Shown piece by piece: positions 9,545 through 20,493 of a DNA stretch of 64,000 nucleotides. Source of the stretch: Perkinsus olseni (lineage: Eukaryota; Perkinsozoa; Perkinsida; Perkinsidae); assembly GCA_013115135.1 (NCBI GenBank), contig JABANP010000114.1:1-64000 (forward strand), read 5' to 3'. The notes under the pieces were generated by a model, which saw only the letters and a list, made by a program, of their open reading frames with translations, made no database searches and was not told the DNA's origin. Positions within the stretch are counted from its first letter, which is position 1. Each line of letters begins with the position of its first letter. A program made the position numbers and the translations under genes.

Positions 9545-12500
9545 CTGCAGTTTTCCGACCACTGTGGAACCGAAGCACGAGATTTGAACTTTTAATGTCA
9601 GACGGAGGGCACCAACTTTCTATCGTCTCGCGAAAACGGGAAAATCGAGTAGGGTACCGCAGTTCCTCAGCGAATACCAACACTTGTACAGTGAACCTGA
9701 GCACCCCTCTGAGAGGGGCCCTCTCCGTCACCAGCGAGTGCTGCATCGGGTAATCCTGGTAGCAATATAGCCAGGATGTTGGAGAGGTTAGTCTCTACTT
9801 CAACTCGTCACATCTCAACAGTTCGATTAGAGATCACTCAAGCCCAGCAGTAGACAATATCACAATGTACTGCACGTCGTGTCGGACATGGCAACATGCC
9901 CCTGAGTCCGCCAAGACTCGCTCGCACTATGCAGATTTATGGGCGGATACTCCACCACACGAGCTGCCACCTTGCGTTGACGACTGTTCCTCTGGGCCAG
10001 GAAGAGCCACCGTGTGAGTTCACCCACGCTTGTCGGCCGCTCAACTCGCAAAGACGCTCTAGGGTAGGCGCACCAGGATCGTGTGATCCTATCAGGTTGA
10101 ATGCTTTCTGTGCTCGCTCCAACGATTTTGTCGGGGAAACTAAGATAGGATTCACCCTGCACTGGTGAGTATCTGAGTGAGACTCCGAAACAAAACGAAA
10201 ACCGAGCATTCCAGCCAGCGGTGGCGGTCCATTCTCATTACTGACCTTGTGACATATCGTCTTGTGAAGTCTACTCGTTTGAGTTGGACTTCGCTAGCAG
10301 CTTCCTGGCCGACTCGCGCGTCCTTGAGAACTCGTTCCGTGTACATGAGATGATACCCATGCGGTACTTCAGGACTTGTCCTCGCATTGGCGATCCCTCC
10401 ATCAGTGGCTGTGAATGGTCGGCCTCCCCTAGCGCGGAAGAAGGCACGATATCCGTAAGGTGAGGACATCCGTGGAACCTTCTAGGTTCCCAGCCCAAGA
10501 AGGAAGTTTGTTGTGTCCGGGCAGGCACTACAATACAGGGATGTCGCCGGGATAAAAATCGGGCAGACGCTGAAAGTACCCCCGACCAACGTTCATTGTA
10601 CTTTCATGTGAGGAGATGAAGAGGCTTCCGCCGCGTCAACGCTTCCGCTAGCGCTGCAGCCTCTAATCTCGCTTTGATCGTGAGGTACTGGTCAAACGCC
10701 CAGTACGACTGGGAGCTCGAGTACTTCAACCTCGTCCGCTACGATGAGCTGGATGGAAGGATCTTGCGGGAAGAGCTCAAAAATCCTCGAAAATTACAAT
10801 CTAACGATGAACCTTATGAATGGTGAAAGCACCGTCAAAGGCCAGAGCCGAAAATTACGTTCAAACGGCGGTTGGAGGGGGTTCCACTGTGATCAGGTAC
10901 TTAGCCTGCCGAGTTGATACTCAGAGGCTGCTGCCGACGACCGACGGGTTGGAGATATTTTCGACGAGAGATGAAGCGGTGCTTTCGAGTGTCTTCGGAC
11001 GAGATATACAGTTCTTCGGCGATGTCTCGGTCTCGAGTGAGATTCTGTTCAGTGCTTAGGATTTTCCAGCGGAGAATTTTTTCCCACATCTGAAGGTTCT
11101 ACGGATACCGCCAGCAGCGATAGTCTCGATGTCGAGGACTACGAGCCTCGGTATGCTTCATCACTCTAAATCGCAGTCATTATTACTATTAACAGATTCA
11201 AGTTCACATGCTGTTCGCCAAACTCCGTGTCTCCCACCACCACGACTCAGAGCCCTCCGACTCCAGTCACCTCCTCGGCAGCACCCGGTGGAAAGCTCCC
11301 TTGGCCCGAAAGACCGTGCAAACCCTTCTCCTTGTTTCCCTAGTTACGAGTACAACTACTACTCAGCTTCCCCAGGCTACCTCGACAACGTCTCTCTCAC
11401 CACTTCCAACCTCACCGAGCTCCTCATCTCCGGCCCCCACTATTCTCGGTATCGAGGGAATCGCAAGTCTTTGTGACGCCATCACCTTGTATTTGCAGTT
11501 ACGCCCTCGCCTGCTCCTATGGAGGAATCATCATTCCCGCTGGCCGTCTTCATCGCCATCATTTCTGCTGCCCTCGCCGTTGTCATCGGTACAACAATCC
11601 TCGTTCGCCGGGGCAATAAGTAAGACGCCTATGGTGAGATGGCTTCATGTGGTGACCGTGGAACTCCTTGAATCACTCTCGGTCTCGTGAAGGTATGTTG
11701 ACGGTGAACTTTAATACGACGGCACCGGATCGTTGCAGCTTGATTGCCCTCCAAGCCGGTCGCGCTCCTTCGGGTCAGATACAGAGTAGTCCCCGACGTG
11801 CTGGCATCGGCAATGGCGGAAGCGGAGGCAGATGACCGCTTTGAATCGCAGCCATCGAGTTCATCGCTGAGTGGCGATGAGGATTACCAGGAGCGAATGG
11901 TGAGCCATGTTCGATTGCTAATGCCGACAGCCACCTCGGTCTAATATTCAGCGCGCTGCCAGGGAAGTTGTCAACCCCTTCAAACGATTTGCAAAGCAAC
12001 GCGAGGAGCAACAGAGAGCACAGGCTAGGAGGCTCGAGAAGGCTAAGAGGGAGAGAGAAGAACGAGAAAAAGAAAGGCGAGAAATGAAGAAAGAAAAGGA
12101 AAAACGGGAAGAGGAGAGAGCGAGAGTACTCGTCCGTATCACGATAAGCCCTCAATATGTATAGATCTTCCATATTCTGCCAACCTCATGCCATCGTTCA
12201 AGCCCTGGGCCGTCGAGGAAACGTGATCGCTGGGCCAGAGGCCACGTTCACTCGCCTGTCTCTCAGGCCAGAGAAGCTCAAGAAACTGCTAAGGAGGCTG
12301 AGGCTGCGCGCACTGTAAGTGAAAAGGAATCTCCCCATTGGAGGTCTAAACTCTCCTCGTGCTTAGCGTGTTCTCGCTCTGACCGGGAAGCGATGAATAC
12401 GATCGTAATTCCTTGTCATGATGATAATATACGGATCAACACAACTAGCTGTAATAGTATCACTCTTCGCGATGAAATTCAGAGAAAAGGGCCAGACCCG

Positions 12501-12820
12501 GCGGCTAGCAACGATGAGAAACCCAGTTCTGGCTCGGCCGAACAAGCATGCTCGGACGAGCTGGAAGCCTCAGCCGAGCTCAGTGCCGTGAGGGAACTGC
12601 GCTGCGAGCTCGAGAAGTCCAAAGCTGATGAGCCGCACAAGAAGCGGAAACAGCGGTAGACGCCTTGCCATGCCAGTGGTACAGAACAACTACTGAGCTG
12701 CTCCCCCGTAGGTTCAAGAAATTGCAGCTCAAGTGGCACCCCGACAAGAATCGCAGCGACGAGGCCACCGCTGTTTTTCAATTCCTCCAGAGCAAGAAGA
12801 GTTGGTATCTCGGGAAATGA
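9545..12820 (+). CDS. Membrane-anchored J-domain protein, copy 2 (multi-exon; 5' end unresolved)
   Basis: Exons joined in consistent phases by GT-AG introns lead from an ectodomain to a J-domain. The ectodomain part (about 9,545-11,150) has scattered Cys (TCTVNL, SECCIG, MYCTSC, PCVDDC, GSCDP) and three N-glycosylation sequons (NSSH, NSSI, NITM). Then come a Thr/Pro stalk (SPTTTTQSPPTPV and more), one TM helix (ILVRRGN on its cytosolic side), an acidic linker, a coiled coil rich in RREEK-type repeats (about 11,950-12,140) and a last exon (12,713-12,820) with KWHPDKNRSDEATAVF. That final part resembles the short J-domain of sacsin-type proteins. Introns I placed include 44, 42, 49 and 31 nt and one of 23 nt at about 11,038-11,060. 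The first exon and signal peptide are not identified, and one exon near 10,200-10,270 is uncertain. Confidence 0.55.
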
Positions 12821-15601
12821 AGTTCGATGGTGGGCACGTTGTGAAGAACTACTGGCTCCCATGACTGGATTTGAGTTCGTGATGACCAGGGGGACGGAAG
12901 CTTGTTTCGCTTTGTGCTTACTCTTCCCACGGTGCATGTTACAATCCAAGGCTTGGGCGAACTGTCGTTGTAGCCGCCAAGCCCGTCTCGAGATTCTCAT
13001 CAAGTGTTGTAAATAGTCGCACAACACGTCCGATATTGCTTCTCCAAAGAGTATTCCCTCAAGCTCTGAGCAAGAGCCTTCGCGAGTCATCGTGATGAAC
13101 TCTCCAATGAAAGGCTTGCTACCATTGCCAGCTTCATGACGAATTCCTTACCAAAGAAGATGGTTGGGATATTTCGTCGTGTGACTTCTTGGGCCTGCTT
13201 TCATTTTCAGTTGTTGTTGGCTACCGAGCCAAGTTGGTTTCATCAACTAAGCATCTCATTTCCCTCATAAATCATCCATAATACTGAATACGGACATGCT
13301 CTGCGGACCGTCTCGTACTGCTGCTCTCACCCACTATCTCAGTGCCACAATTTGCCCTATAACTCAGTACAGTGTGGCTATTTGAGACGGGGCTCACGGA
13401 CAGATAAAATTGGACTCAGCGTACTGATATTGAGAGAAGAGAAGCTTAGTGATAATGTGCACTAAAGCTTAATACGCCAAGCTTACCGTATGATGCGCTT
13501 CGCTCCGCTGTGCTCGAGACGAAACACTTCCTACAGGGATTCAGGTGGCTTTAGATGATTTAGTACGTCTCTTCCTGTTGTAGAGGGGGGACTTGAGATG
13601 GAGTACACGGAGAACAAGTAAACTAGTAGTAGGAGTTGGAGTAGTAGCTGTTCCTTCCAGTGGAGGTATTTGAGGTAGAAGTTCACGAATATGATGAACG
13701 ATGACTCTGCCGGATCAACCAGGCAGGGGAGCGAGGTCATGTCATCACCATACTCTAGAGTGGCTTGGAAGGGCAGAGGAGCAGTAATCACCTTCATAAA
13801 CGCTACAGATGTTCCGTAGGTGGGGTAGGTCATAGTTCTAAGATGGGCTAGAACGCGATGCTGAGGATGAGCTCATGGATGGAGGTGACCGCAACCGATG
13901 AAAGAGCCAGTGCATGCGAGCTTCTAGAGAACATGACTCATGTTAGTAACATGATGTTACATAAGGTAGGATGGGAGTTCTCGCCGGCTGACCCTGGGCG
14001 ATAGGGGGTAGAGGGTAGAGGGTAGTAGTTCCGGTGGGCGAAGGCTAAATGTCTAGGAGTTACGCCATTGTGGACTTGTTGAAGAGCGCCTAGGCGGTAT
14101 ACGACTTGCACGCCGCTGTATCCGGCATTGTATGTCGATGAGCAGTAGAAGCACCATGATGGAACGAGAAGCAACCCAAGGTGTAGAAATAGCTCGGCTC
14201 GGAGAGTTGTAGCTACTTGACACCGAACAGAACATGTTGATGAGGGCCCCTCATTGAGGGGGAGTTCGTTGCAGAATCAGAGTTCGGCTGTGACCTCCAT
14301 GAAGACGATAAGGTACCGGAGTGGGAGTCCAAGTCCGGAAGTGGTCCTCGAGAACAAAGAGCTGCTACCACTACTGCACTATAACTCAGTACAGTGTGGC
14401 TATTTGAGACGGGGCTCAAAGAGAGGTAAAATTGGACTCGGGAGAAGCTTCGTGATGATGTGCGCTACAACTTACTACGCTTAAGCTTAGGACAGCACGT
14501 AGACTCATGGACGCTAATGCAAAGCGCAGAACAAGGTCAGATGGTTATCTGAGACTAATGATGCGCAGCAGCAGTAAAGGTAAGTGTAGCGATGATAGTC
14601 TAATAGCTGATTAGTGTTGAACCAGGCTGTAGCTGTAACATAGCACATACTATAGTCGTCAGTATGTTGTCACTTAGTGACAGTCACTATAGTGCACCCC
14701 TCCCTTGGTGTCACGAGTCGTGCCACCGCTATCGCACGACCGCTGTTAACAAGTCTCCATCGTCATTGTGATGATTGCCCAATGTCTAGGTTAGCTCCAG
14801 GGCTACTTCTGCGACCTCCACACAAAGGATGCACCCTGTTCACTTCGCCTCGAGTCGAGGCCCTCGACTTTTCCGTTAGGAGGCAAGCAGCGAGGCATCG
14901 CAGCTTGCTCTAAGCTACCTGGGTCCTGTCCCTCCACCCACATCTTCTCAGTGAGTCTATATACATCTGAAAAAAACCCAGGCTTCCAGTATTGGTATTA
15001 AAATTTTGCGAAGCTTGCTGTTGTGTTGTATGTGGTAGTTGCGGAGCGTGGAAACGTCAGTATTACTGACTCAGCTGCTTCGAGGCACCCCAAAAAATGG
15101 TTCAACGATAATTCCCTAATTTACAACAAAGCATCTCATCTCGCAGGCATGCTTGGTTTATTCGTGGTGGGCGAGGTGGGCTCACAAAACTGATCAGCTC
15201 GTCGGCGCGACCCTCACGTCACCGCAGGGAAGCGGCACGACATCGAAATGCCGATTGACGGCTCAACATAGCATGTTGAAACTCTAGTCTGCTTTACGCT
15301 AGTTACTAGCCATTTGGGACACTATGTTCCTAATAGGAACTTCCTATGGCATTGGGCGAGCGACGACTTTGTGGGGAAGACGTCCCCTCATACGAGACTT
15401 TCAACGGCAACAATGGCAAACCTTTATCTTGGGATTACATTCGGTAATTCACCGTCATGTATTCAACTTGGAATCACCAAGATTAGCATCTTGGGCTGTG
15501 GATCAACCGCCGGGCTTTGATTGTCTTATCTTCTCGCTATCGGTTTAGTCCGCTTGAGCCTTCACTAACACTTGTAGTAAGCGCATCTTTTCTGTCGAAT
15601 T
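12821..15601. other. Spacer of copy 2 with dispersed repeats
   Basis: Counterpart of 1,633-3,868. It contains the dispersed 65-bp repeat at 13,358-13,420 and 14,376-14,442 and the extra block described in the next entry. From 14,143 to 15,601 it is essentially identical to copy 1. No conserved gene seen. Confidence 0.5.
13700..14142 (-). other. 443-bp block present only in copy 2
   Basis: Copy 1 joins the two flanks directly after ATGATGAAC. In copy 2 the block is bounded by GATGAAC on the left and GATGAGC on the right, a near-perfect 7-bp repeat, so the simplest reading is a microhomology deletion in copy 1. On the minus strand the block is open for long stretches (78 codons at 13,938-14,174 and part of the 100-codon frame at 13,531-13,833, which ends in a hydrophobic Leu-rich stretch). 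Whether this is a damaged gene cannot be decided from two copies. Confidence 0.6.
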
Positions 15602-16432
15602 ATGCCATCGGTCTCCACCTGGCTTATAGCCACTCAGGCTCTCCATATCGCGGCAGCTCAGAGCGTTGGCAGGTATGCTCACGAGACGAGAGACTATCGC
15701 ATAACCTACGACGTGAACGAGGAGCATCAAGTTTATTTCACCTTCTGGGTCCCTCCTCCACCTGGAAAGTGGTCGCCAGACGGAAGCACTTTCATTGCTC
15801 CCCTCGGACCGGGTAAGGAGTTCGCCCCCGGGCAATACTCCCTGTCTGAGATGGGGAATCATACCTACGCCATCGACTTTGATGGAACTAGAAAAAGTAC
15901 TCATGATTGGTATAAGGCTATCGAGCATTTACTGCTGAGGAACAAAATCATTGACTACGATCCTAACGTGTGGTACGGTGGCATTCAGGCTGGCGACTTG
16001 ACCGTTCTAACTTATACAAGTGGGGACTCAATCTCAACCACCTTCCGTAATGAAGACATCGACTTCATGAGGGTGGGAGGCGAACTTACACCGGGCGAGT
16101 ATGTATTCAAGGACGACGAAGCTCCACATTTCGAGATTAGTTATGCGATACGCCTTGATGGGATCGTGGGCATACAGGTTGCGTGTGGAGGGCCTCCGAC
16201 TACCCGCTTCCCCTTCAAGCTTGTACGTCGCGATGAAGGTCTACCCTATGTGCGTTACGTTTTGGAATCGGCTGGAATAGGCACCCTGGAGGATCTCCGC
16301 CAACAAGTGAGGTATGTTTGCCGAGGCCAAAAATTGGGTCCTTCCGATGGATCGTACGTGGTCTTCGCCACTGAGAAGACAATCTACGTCGAACTGGGAG
16401 GAGTTCGTTTCGGTTTGACCAAGGTCGAATGA
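15602..16432 (+). CDS. Secreted protein of unknown function, 276 aa, copy 2
   Basis: Paralogue of 3,869-4,699 with the same signal peptide and length. The coding sequences are identical for about 350 bp and then differ at roughly 17 sites in the last 480 bp. Nine codons change the residue (for example I to Y, D to K, H to Y, K to E) and six are silent. The transition from perfect identity to about 4% difference inside one exon suggests gene conversion of the left part or selection on the right part. No domain recognised. Confidence 0.85.
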   Translation: MPSVSTWLIATQALHIAAAQSVGRYAHETRDYRITYDVNEEHQVYFTFWVPPPPGKWSPDGSTFIAPLGPGKEFAPGQYSLSEMGNHTYAIDFDGTRKSTHDWYKAIEHLLLRNKIIDYDPNVWYGGIQAGDLTVLTYTSGDSISTTFRNEDIDFMRVGGELTPGEYVFKDDEAPHFEISYAIRLDGIVGIQVACGGPPTTRFPFKLVRRDEGLPYVRYVLESAGIGTLEDLRQQVRYVCRGQKLGPSDGSYVVFATEKTIYVELGGVRFGLTKVE

Positions 16433-16969
16433 TGTTCGTCGCCAATCGATGGGATGCACTCGAACTTTTGGCACATGGAAGGGTATTATTACCTCATTCT
16501 ACCGTGAGGGTACTGCATTGGGCGAGCGGCAACTTTAGCCGCTTCGACCGAGCAGATCCTCGACGGATTTTGTTCGCCAGAGATGACGGTGCACACAGTT
16601 TTTCTTGTTTTTGATTGGCTGGTGATTAAGTGTTATGTGTCCTCAAGACGCATGACACACTGCTCTATTTGATGAACTAAATTGAGGTAGCTCTGCTGGA
16701 GTCTGTTCTGGGATGTTGCGCACTTGGCGCGTATCCATTCTTCACCAGATCTAGAGCTAATCGGCGAGGCTGGTTTTGTTGGTCGTTGTCCCAGCTCTTA
16801 GAGCCCTCAATGGTCTCTCCTCTCACTAACCACTTATCTAGGGCCCCTCACGGTTGTGTTAACTAGATCTGAGCGCTAGAGTCATCAGTAGTTCATACCC
16901 GACACGAACCCTACAACAAATCGTTAGCAGAGCCGTTCAGGTTCGGCGCGCCAGTGTATTTGCGTACAC

Positions 16970-17720
16970 ATGAAGTCGATCGATCCTTACAAGTTAGCTA
17001 TTCTCGTAATTGCCTCTGTTTATATATCGGCTTTTTCCGGGCTATTGTGTTCGTCCATCGTGGACTGGTCCTGCTATCGTTGATGCTCCTACGACTCCCC
17101 TAACACGCTCCTATGATGATAAGACACAGCCGTATTATACGACTCGTATAGGTCACTATCATAAGCATCGAATATGCTGTAAACGACGGAATTTTCTCCC
17201 CCTGTAGTCTTCTGTTAGTGTCAGGTACCGTATCAGTGGACTCGGAGGAATCAGACTATCTCGACTATACCAGAGTCTGGCAGCCAGACATAACTGCGTT
17301 GACAGCTGAACGTGCCGCGACGTCGTTTGGAGCATCTCTTCAGCTCAACTCTCGGAATATTAATCGGAGCACAGTATTCAATCGCTTGCTACCACTTGAA
17401 ACTCGTCTGAGTTAATGCCTGTCAATGGCCGAGTTGAGATGGTGCATAAGTTGGAACCCTGAACAAGTACTGCAGGGCAGATACCACATGGAACGTTGGC
17501 CGCTAGAATCTAGCACAGTTCTGCTGTCGGACTACCAGTGTTCCTTCAGCATTTTGTATATCACCGCATATCGTGGCATGAAATCGACGTCGAGCTTTAT
17601 GCGAAGATTCGTCGCTGCCTTTCTACTACCTTCTTTTTCATACTCACGGATACTCAAACTTTCTGTACTTCGAGGGTATACTACCACGGCATTTCTGGTA
17701 AATTGAGAAATGTACGGTAG
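16970..17720 (+). CDS. Likely multi-exon secreted protein, unknown function, copy 2
   Basis: Nearly identical to 5,298-6,048, with the same hydrophobic leader and the same final exon stop. The comparison with copy 1 gives no coding information because the two hardly differ; coding status rests on the diverged relative at 8,850-8,938. Exon borders unknown. Confidence 0.4.
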
Positions 17721-17884
17721 AATAACATCGACAATAGATGATAATTAATTTAGATGAACTATGATATAGAATATGCTCGAGGCGAGTCTCGGGAGACGTC
17801 AAACGGTCAGCCTGAACGACGCCTGTTGAACGGACTCTGTTTAGAAGACGACGATAAATTTATTCAGAATGAATATACTGTCGT

Positions 17885-18619
17885 ATAACTTGTCAAGATC
17901 ACTGTGGCAAACTCTACCTCTACAGTCTGATTTGTGCTATCTGAATTTGGCCATGCCGCGATGGTTTGGGTAAAATGACACGAATGAAGCTCCGGTACAA
18001 ATTGTAATACCAAGATAGTCCGTACCGTACAAATGGTACTTCATGATATGATCGGCCCTCCTCCAACAGCTGAGGCCCAACTCTCGCGGAGAGAGGCTCT
18101 CAGTGAGCCCATGTACTCAGCGATAGTGCAGCATAATTTCATAGTGAGTCGCAGAGAGGCGTAGTTGTCTTTCTATAGTGACGGAGTCTCTTCTGATTCA
18201 GAAGAGACTCCGGCCGGATTCAGAAGTTCTGAAGGCTCACGCTCCGGTGGCAGCTTCATCGCATTAGAAGCCGTGACGCCCAAGAACTCCCAGGGATGTC
18301 GGGAATGCTGTCAGGGAGCGGCGGAGTAGATACTTAAATGCAGGCTTCAGAGGAGCTCGGAAACTTTCCGTATACCAGGCAGCGAGTCCTGGCTTTTCCC
18401 TGACTGAAACTCCCTGACTGAAACTCCCTGACTGAAACTCCCTGACTGAAACTCTGATTGATCAAAGCCAGCAGAGTTAATGGCGGCGAAGATCCTCGTC
18501 TGATTGTCCCCCGTGAGATCGTACCGACTTCACAGACATGGTGGGATGTGGAGATGTCGCCCAGTCATTGCCTAGGTGGCAATGGCTCGTATTCCCGGTG
18601 TTAGGCTAGAGTAGGTTTA
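17885..18619. repeat. 735-bp segment, opposite orientation to 6,213-6,984
   Basis: Reverse-complement match to the copy 1 block with precise edges: shared GTCGT before, shared CCACCAATG after. This orientation agrees with the diverged third copy at about 9,060-9,160, so it is probably ancestral. It carries four units of the 14-bp minisatellite (about 18,397-18,460) and the 29-nt hairpin. Confidence 0.95.
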
Positions 18620-18625
18620 CCACCA

Positions 18626-18790
18626 ATGAAACTCTTCATCGCTATGGTTACGACCCTCTCCTCCCTCTTCCTCGCCACTGCCGAAGAGCCCCGTCAGAGC
18701 CCTGAAAGAGTTCTAGGCATCCCTTGCCGCGAGAACTCCGATTGCCCGGCTGTATACACGTGCATTGACAACACCTGCAGCCCATGGTGA
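18626..18790 (+). CDS. Small secreted four-cysteine peptide, 54 aa, copy 2
   Basis: Paralogue of 6,991-7,155 with the same length, signal peptide (MKLFIAMVTTLSSLFLATA) and cysteine spacing C-x5-C-x5-C-x4-C. Conservation of frame, length and all cysteines between copies whose surroundings differ supports a real gene. Its upstream DNA is the ancestral-orientation end of the 735-bp block, so the two copies have different promoters. Confidence 0.75.
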   Translation: MKLFIAMVTTLSSLFLATAEEPRQSPERVLGIPCRENSDCPAVYTCIDNTCSPW

Positions 18791-20493
18791 CATGCAGCTG
18801 GGCCTTCGCAATGCTCCTCTGTTGTCGACACCTGGAAGCGGGAGTCAATTTTTTGCTAACGAGTGGTGCTACATTAATATATACTCATTAGTTTCATGTG
18901 CAACAGCCACGGCTGCAGCGCGCAGCCTGTGGGACTTGCATGACGTCCCCAGTGCTCGGCATCAAACATTAGTAGGGCCGTCATGGCTCAGTATTTTATT
19001 GATATGCCCATCGATATCCGCGGATGAGCTTGGCTTGCCTCGCGGCTCACTTTTTATCATAAATCAGAATCTGATTATCAGATCGTCTAAAACTGTTGAG
19101 TTAGTCAGGCAAGGACTAATACGAGCTCTCTTTCTGTAACGGCGCCAAACTTACCAGTCTCGAGGACCTCAGGGGCCTCATTGCGCAGCTGAACTGAGAA
19201 AGCAGCATGCCCCTCATTGGAAGGCCTTCACTGTCTTTATCGGTGATATTGCTGAGCGTTTCATTATGCCTGGATAACGCGAAGCACGAACGCGAGGCAT
19301 AGAAAATGAATGTGGCCGGCAAAGACAAGGAAACACTGAAAGGTTTGAGAAGAGCCCTGGATGTGATACAATAGGAGGCTCCTGCGGAGGACTCCTACGC
19401 CGGCTGCACTTCGTCTTCGCGCGGAAAGCGAAGCCCTACTTTCGAAGTTCGAAATTCGAACCTCGACAGGAAGAAATTGCTCGACCCGTGACTCACGGGC
19501 TGTGAGTGTGATGCACAGCCTTGAACGAGTGTAACAACTCAGAAGATAACGGAGAGGCAGAGACGGAATCATTGACGAGTTCTTATGCAGATGGTGGACT
19601 GCCCCCGGAATAGCATCCTGCTCTTTCTCAGTCGGAGAGCCCTGCTGAGTGCGTCGTTTGTTTACTCTGGACGACTTCTCCGGAGCGTAGAGCTATCTGT
19701 CATCGAACGAATTTTTATCTGCTAACGGCTCACGACTGAAAGAAATATAATTCTCAATCCGGTGATATATGTTGCTATCTGCGCTCGACAGTCATCATGC
19801 GCCATTCGTTTTTTGTGCACTCCTTCACATCTTGTGTCGACTACGAGCAACAACAGACAACTTCTCCGTTGTCGTCCGCGCTTGCTCTTCCCGGGGGGCA
19901 CCATGAGTTGGCTCATAGCAACTCGAGGTAGCGTAAGTGACTGGTCCGAGTCACTGGGAAACGACGCTCACGAGAGCTGCCATCTTGACTGGAAAAGCTC
20001 TTTTGAGGCAGCGAGTCAATTAACCTAGGACCGACTCAATAGCAGAGCCTGTGACACGGGCCGAAGCTCAGAGCCGAGAGAAAAACCTTTGGCGTCTGTT
20101 CGCCATCACCTTGCATCTAGCAACAAGAGGTCTCCATTCCCCAACGAGATTGGATGCGTGAGCAACCGCCACTCACTCGTTGCCGGTACGGAAACTTCGA
20201 CGAAGGTGCCCAGCCCTCAACGAGGTTTCCGGAAATGATGAGGCTAGATGCGGGAAGGCTCGGGTGCGACAGTTCATCGTCCACCCCCTATTCTGTAACG
20301 TCTTGGAACTCGACAGTTATCACTGAGATGTGTGATACTTCATTCGAAGATGCACAGGTCATGACGAGGGGGCCAGAGACGCCGGTGACTCGGGGTTACG
20401 TGACGGGGATATCGCGGCGTCACCACGGACGTCACGCGGCTTGCTCTGGCTTTCCGTTCGTGCTCCATTCATTAAGGAACTCTGCTTTCTCCG
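18791..20493. other. Upstream region of the subtilisin gene
   Basis: No firm gene. Many substitutions separate it from copy 1. It ends where the duplication ends (about 20,440) and the subtilisin frame opens, so most of the presumed subtilisin promoter exists twice in the window but the gene only once. Confidence 0.45.

Larger units (their letters stand above)
11200..20440. repeat. Tandem segmental duplication, copy 2
   Basis: Collinear with 1-8,793 except for the inversion at 17,885-18,619, a 443-bp insertion-type difference at 13,700-14,142, a roughly 130-bp replacement at 12,900-13,030 and a 61-bp loss near 16,613. The right end abuts the subtilisin gene. The stretch 8,800-11,199 is probably the left part of this unit, whose partner lies left of the window. 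Confidence 0.95.
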
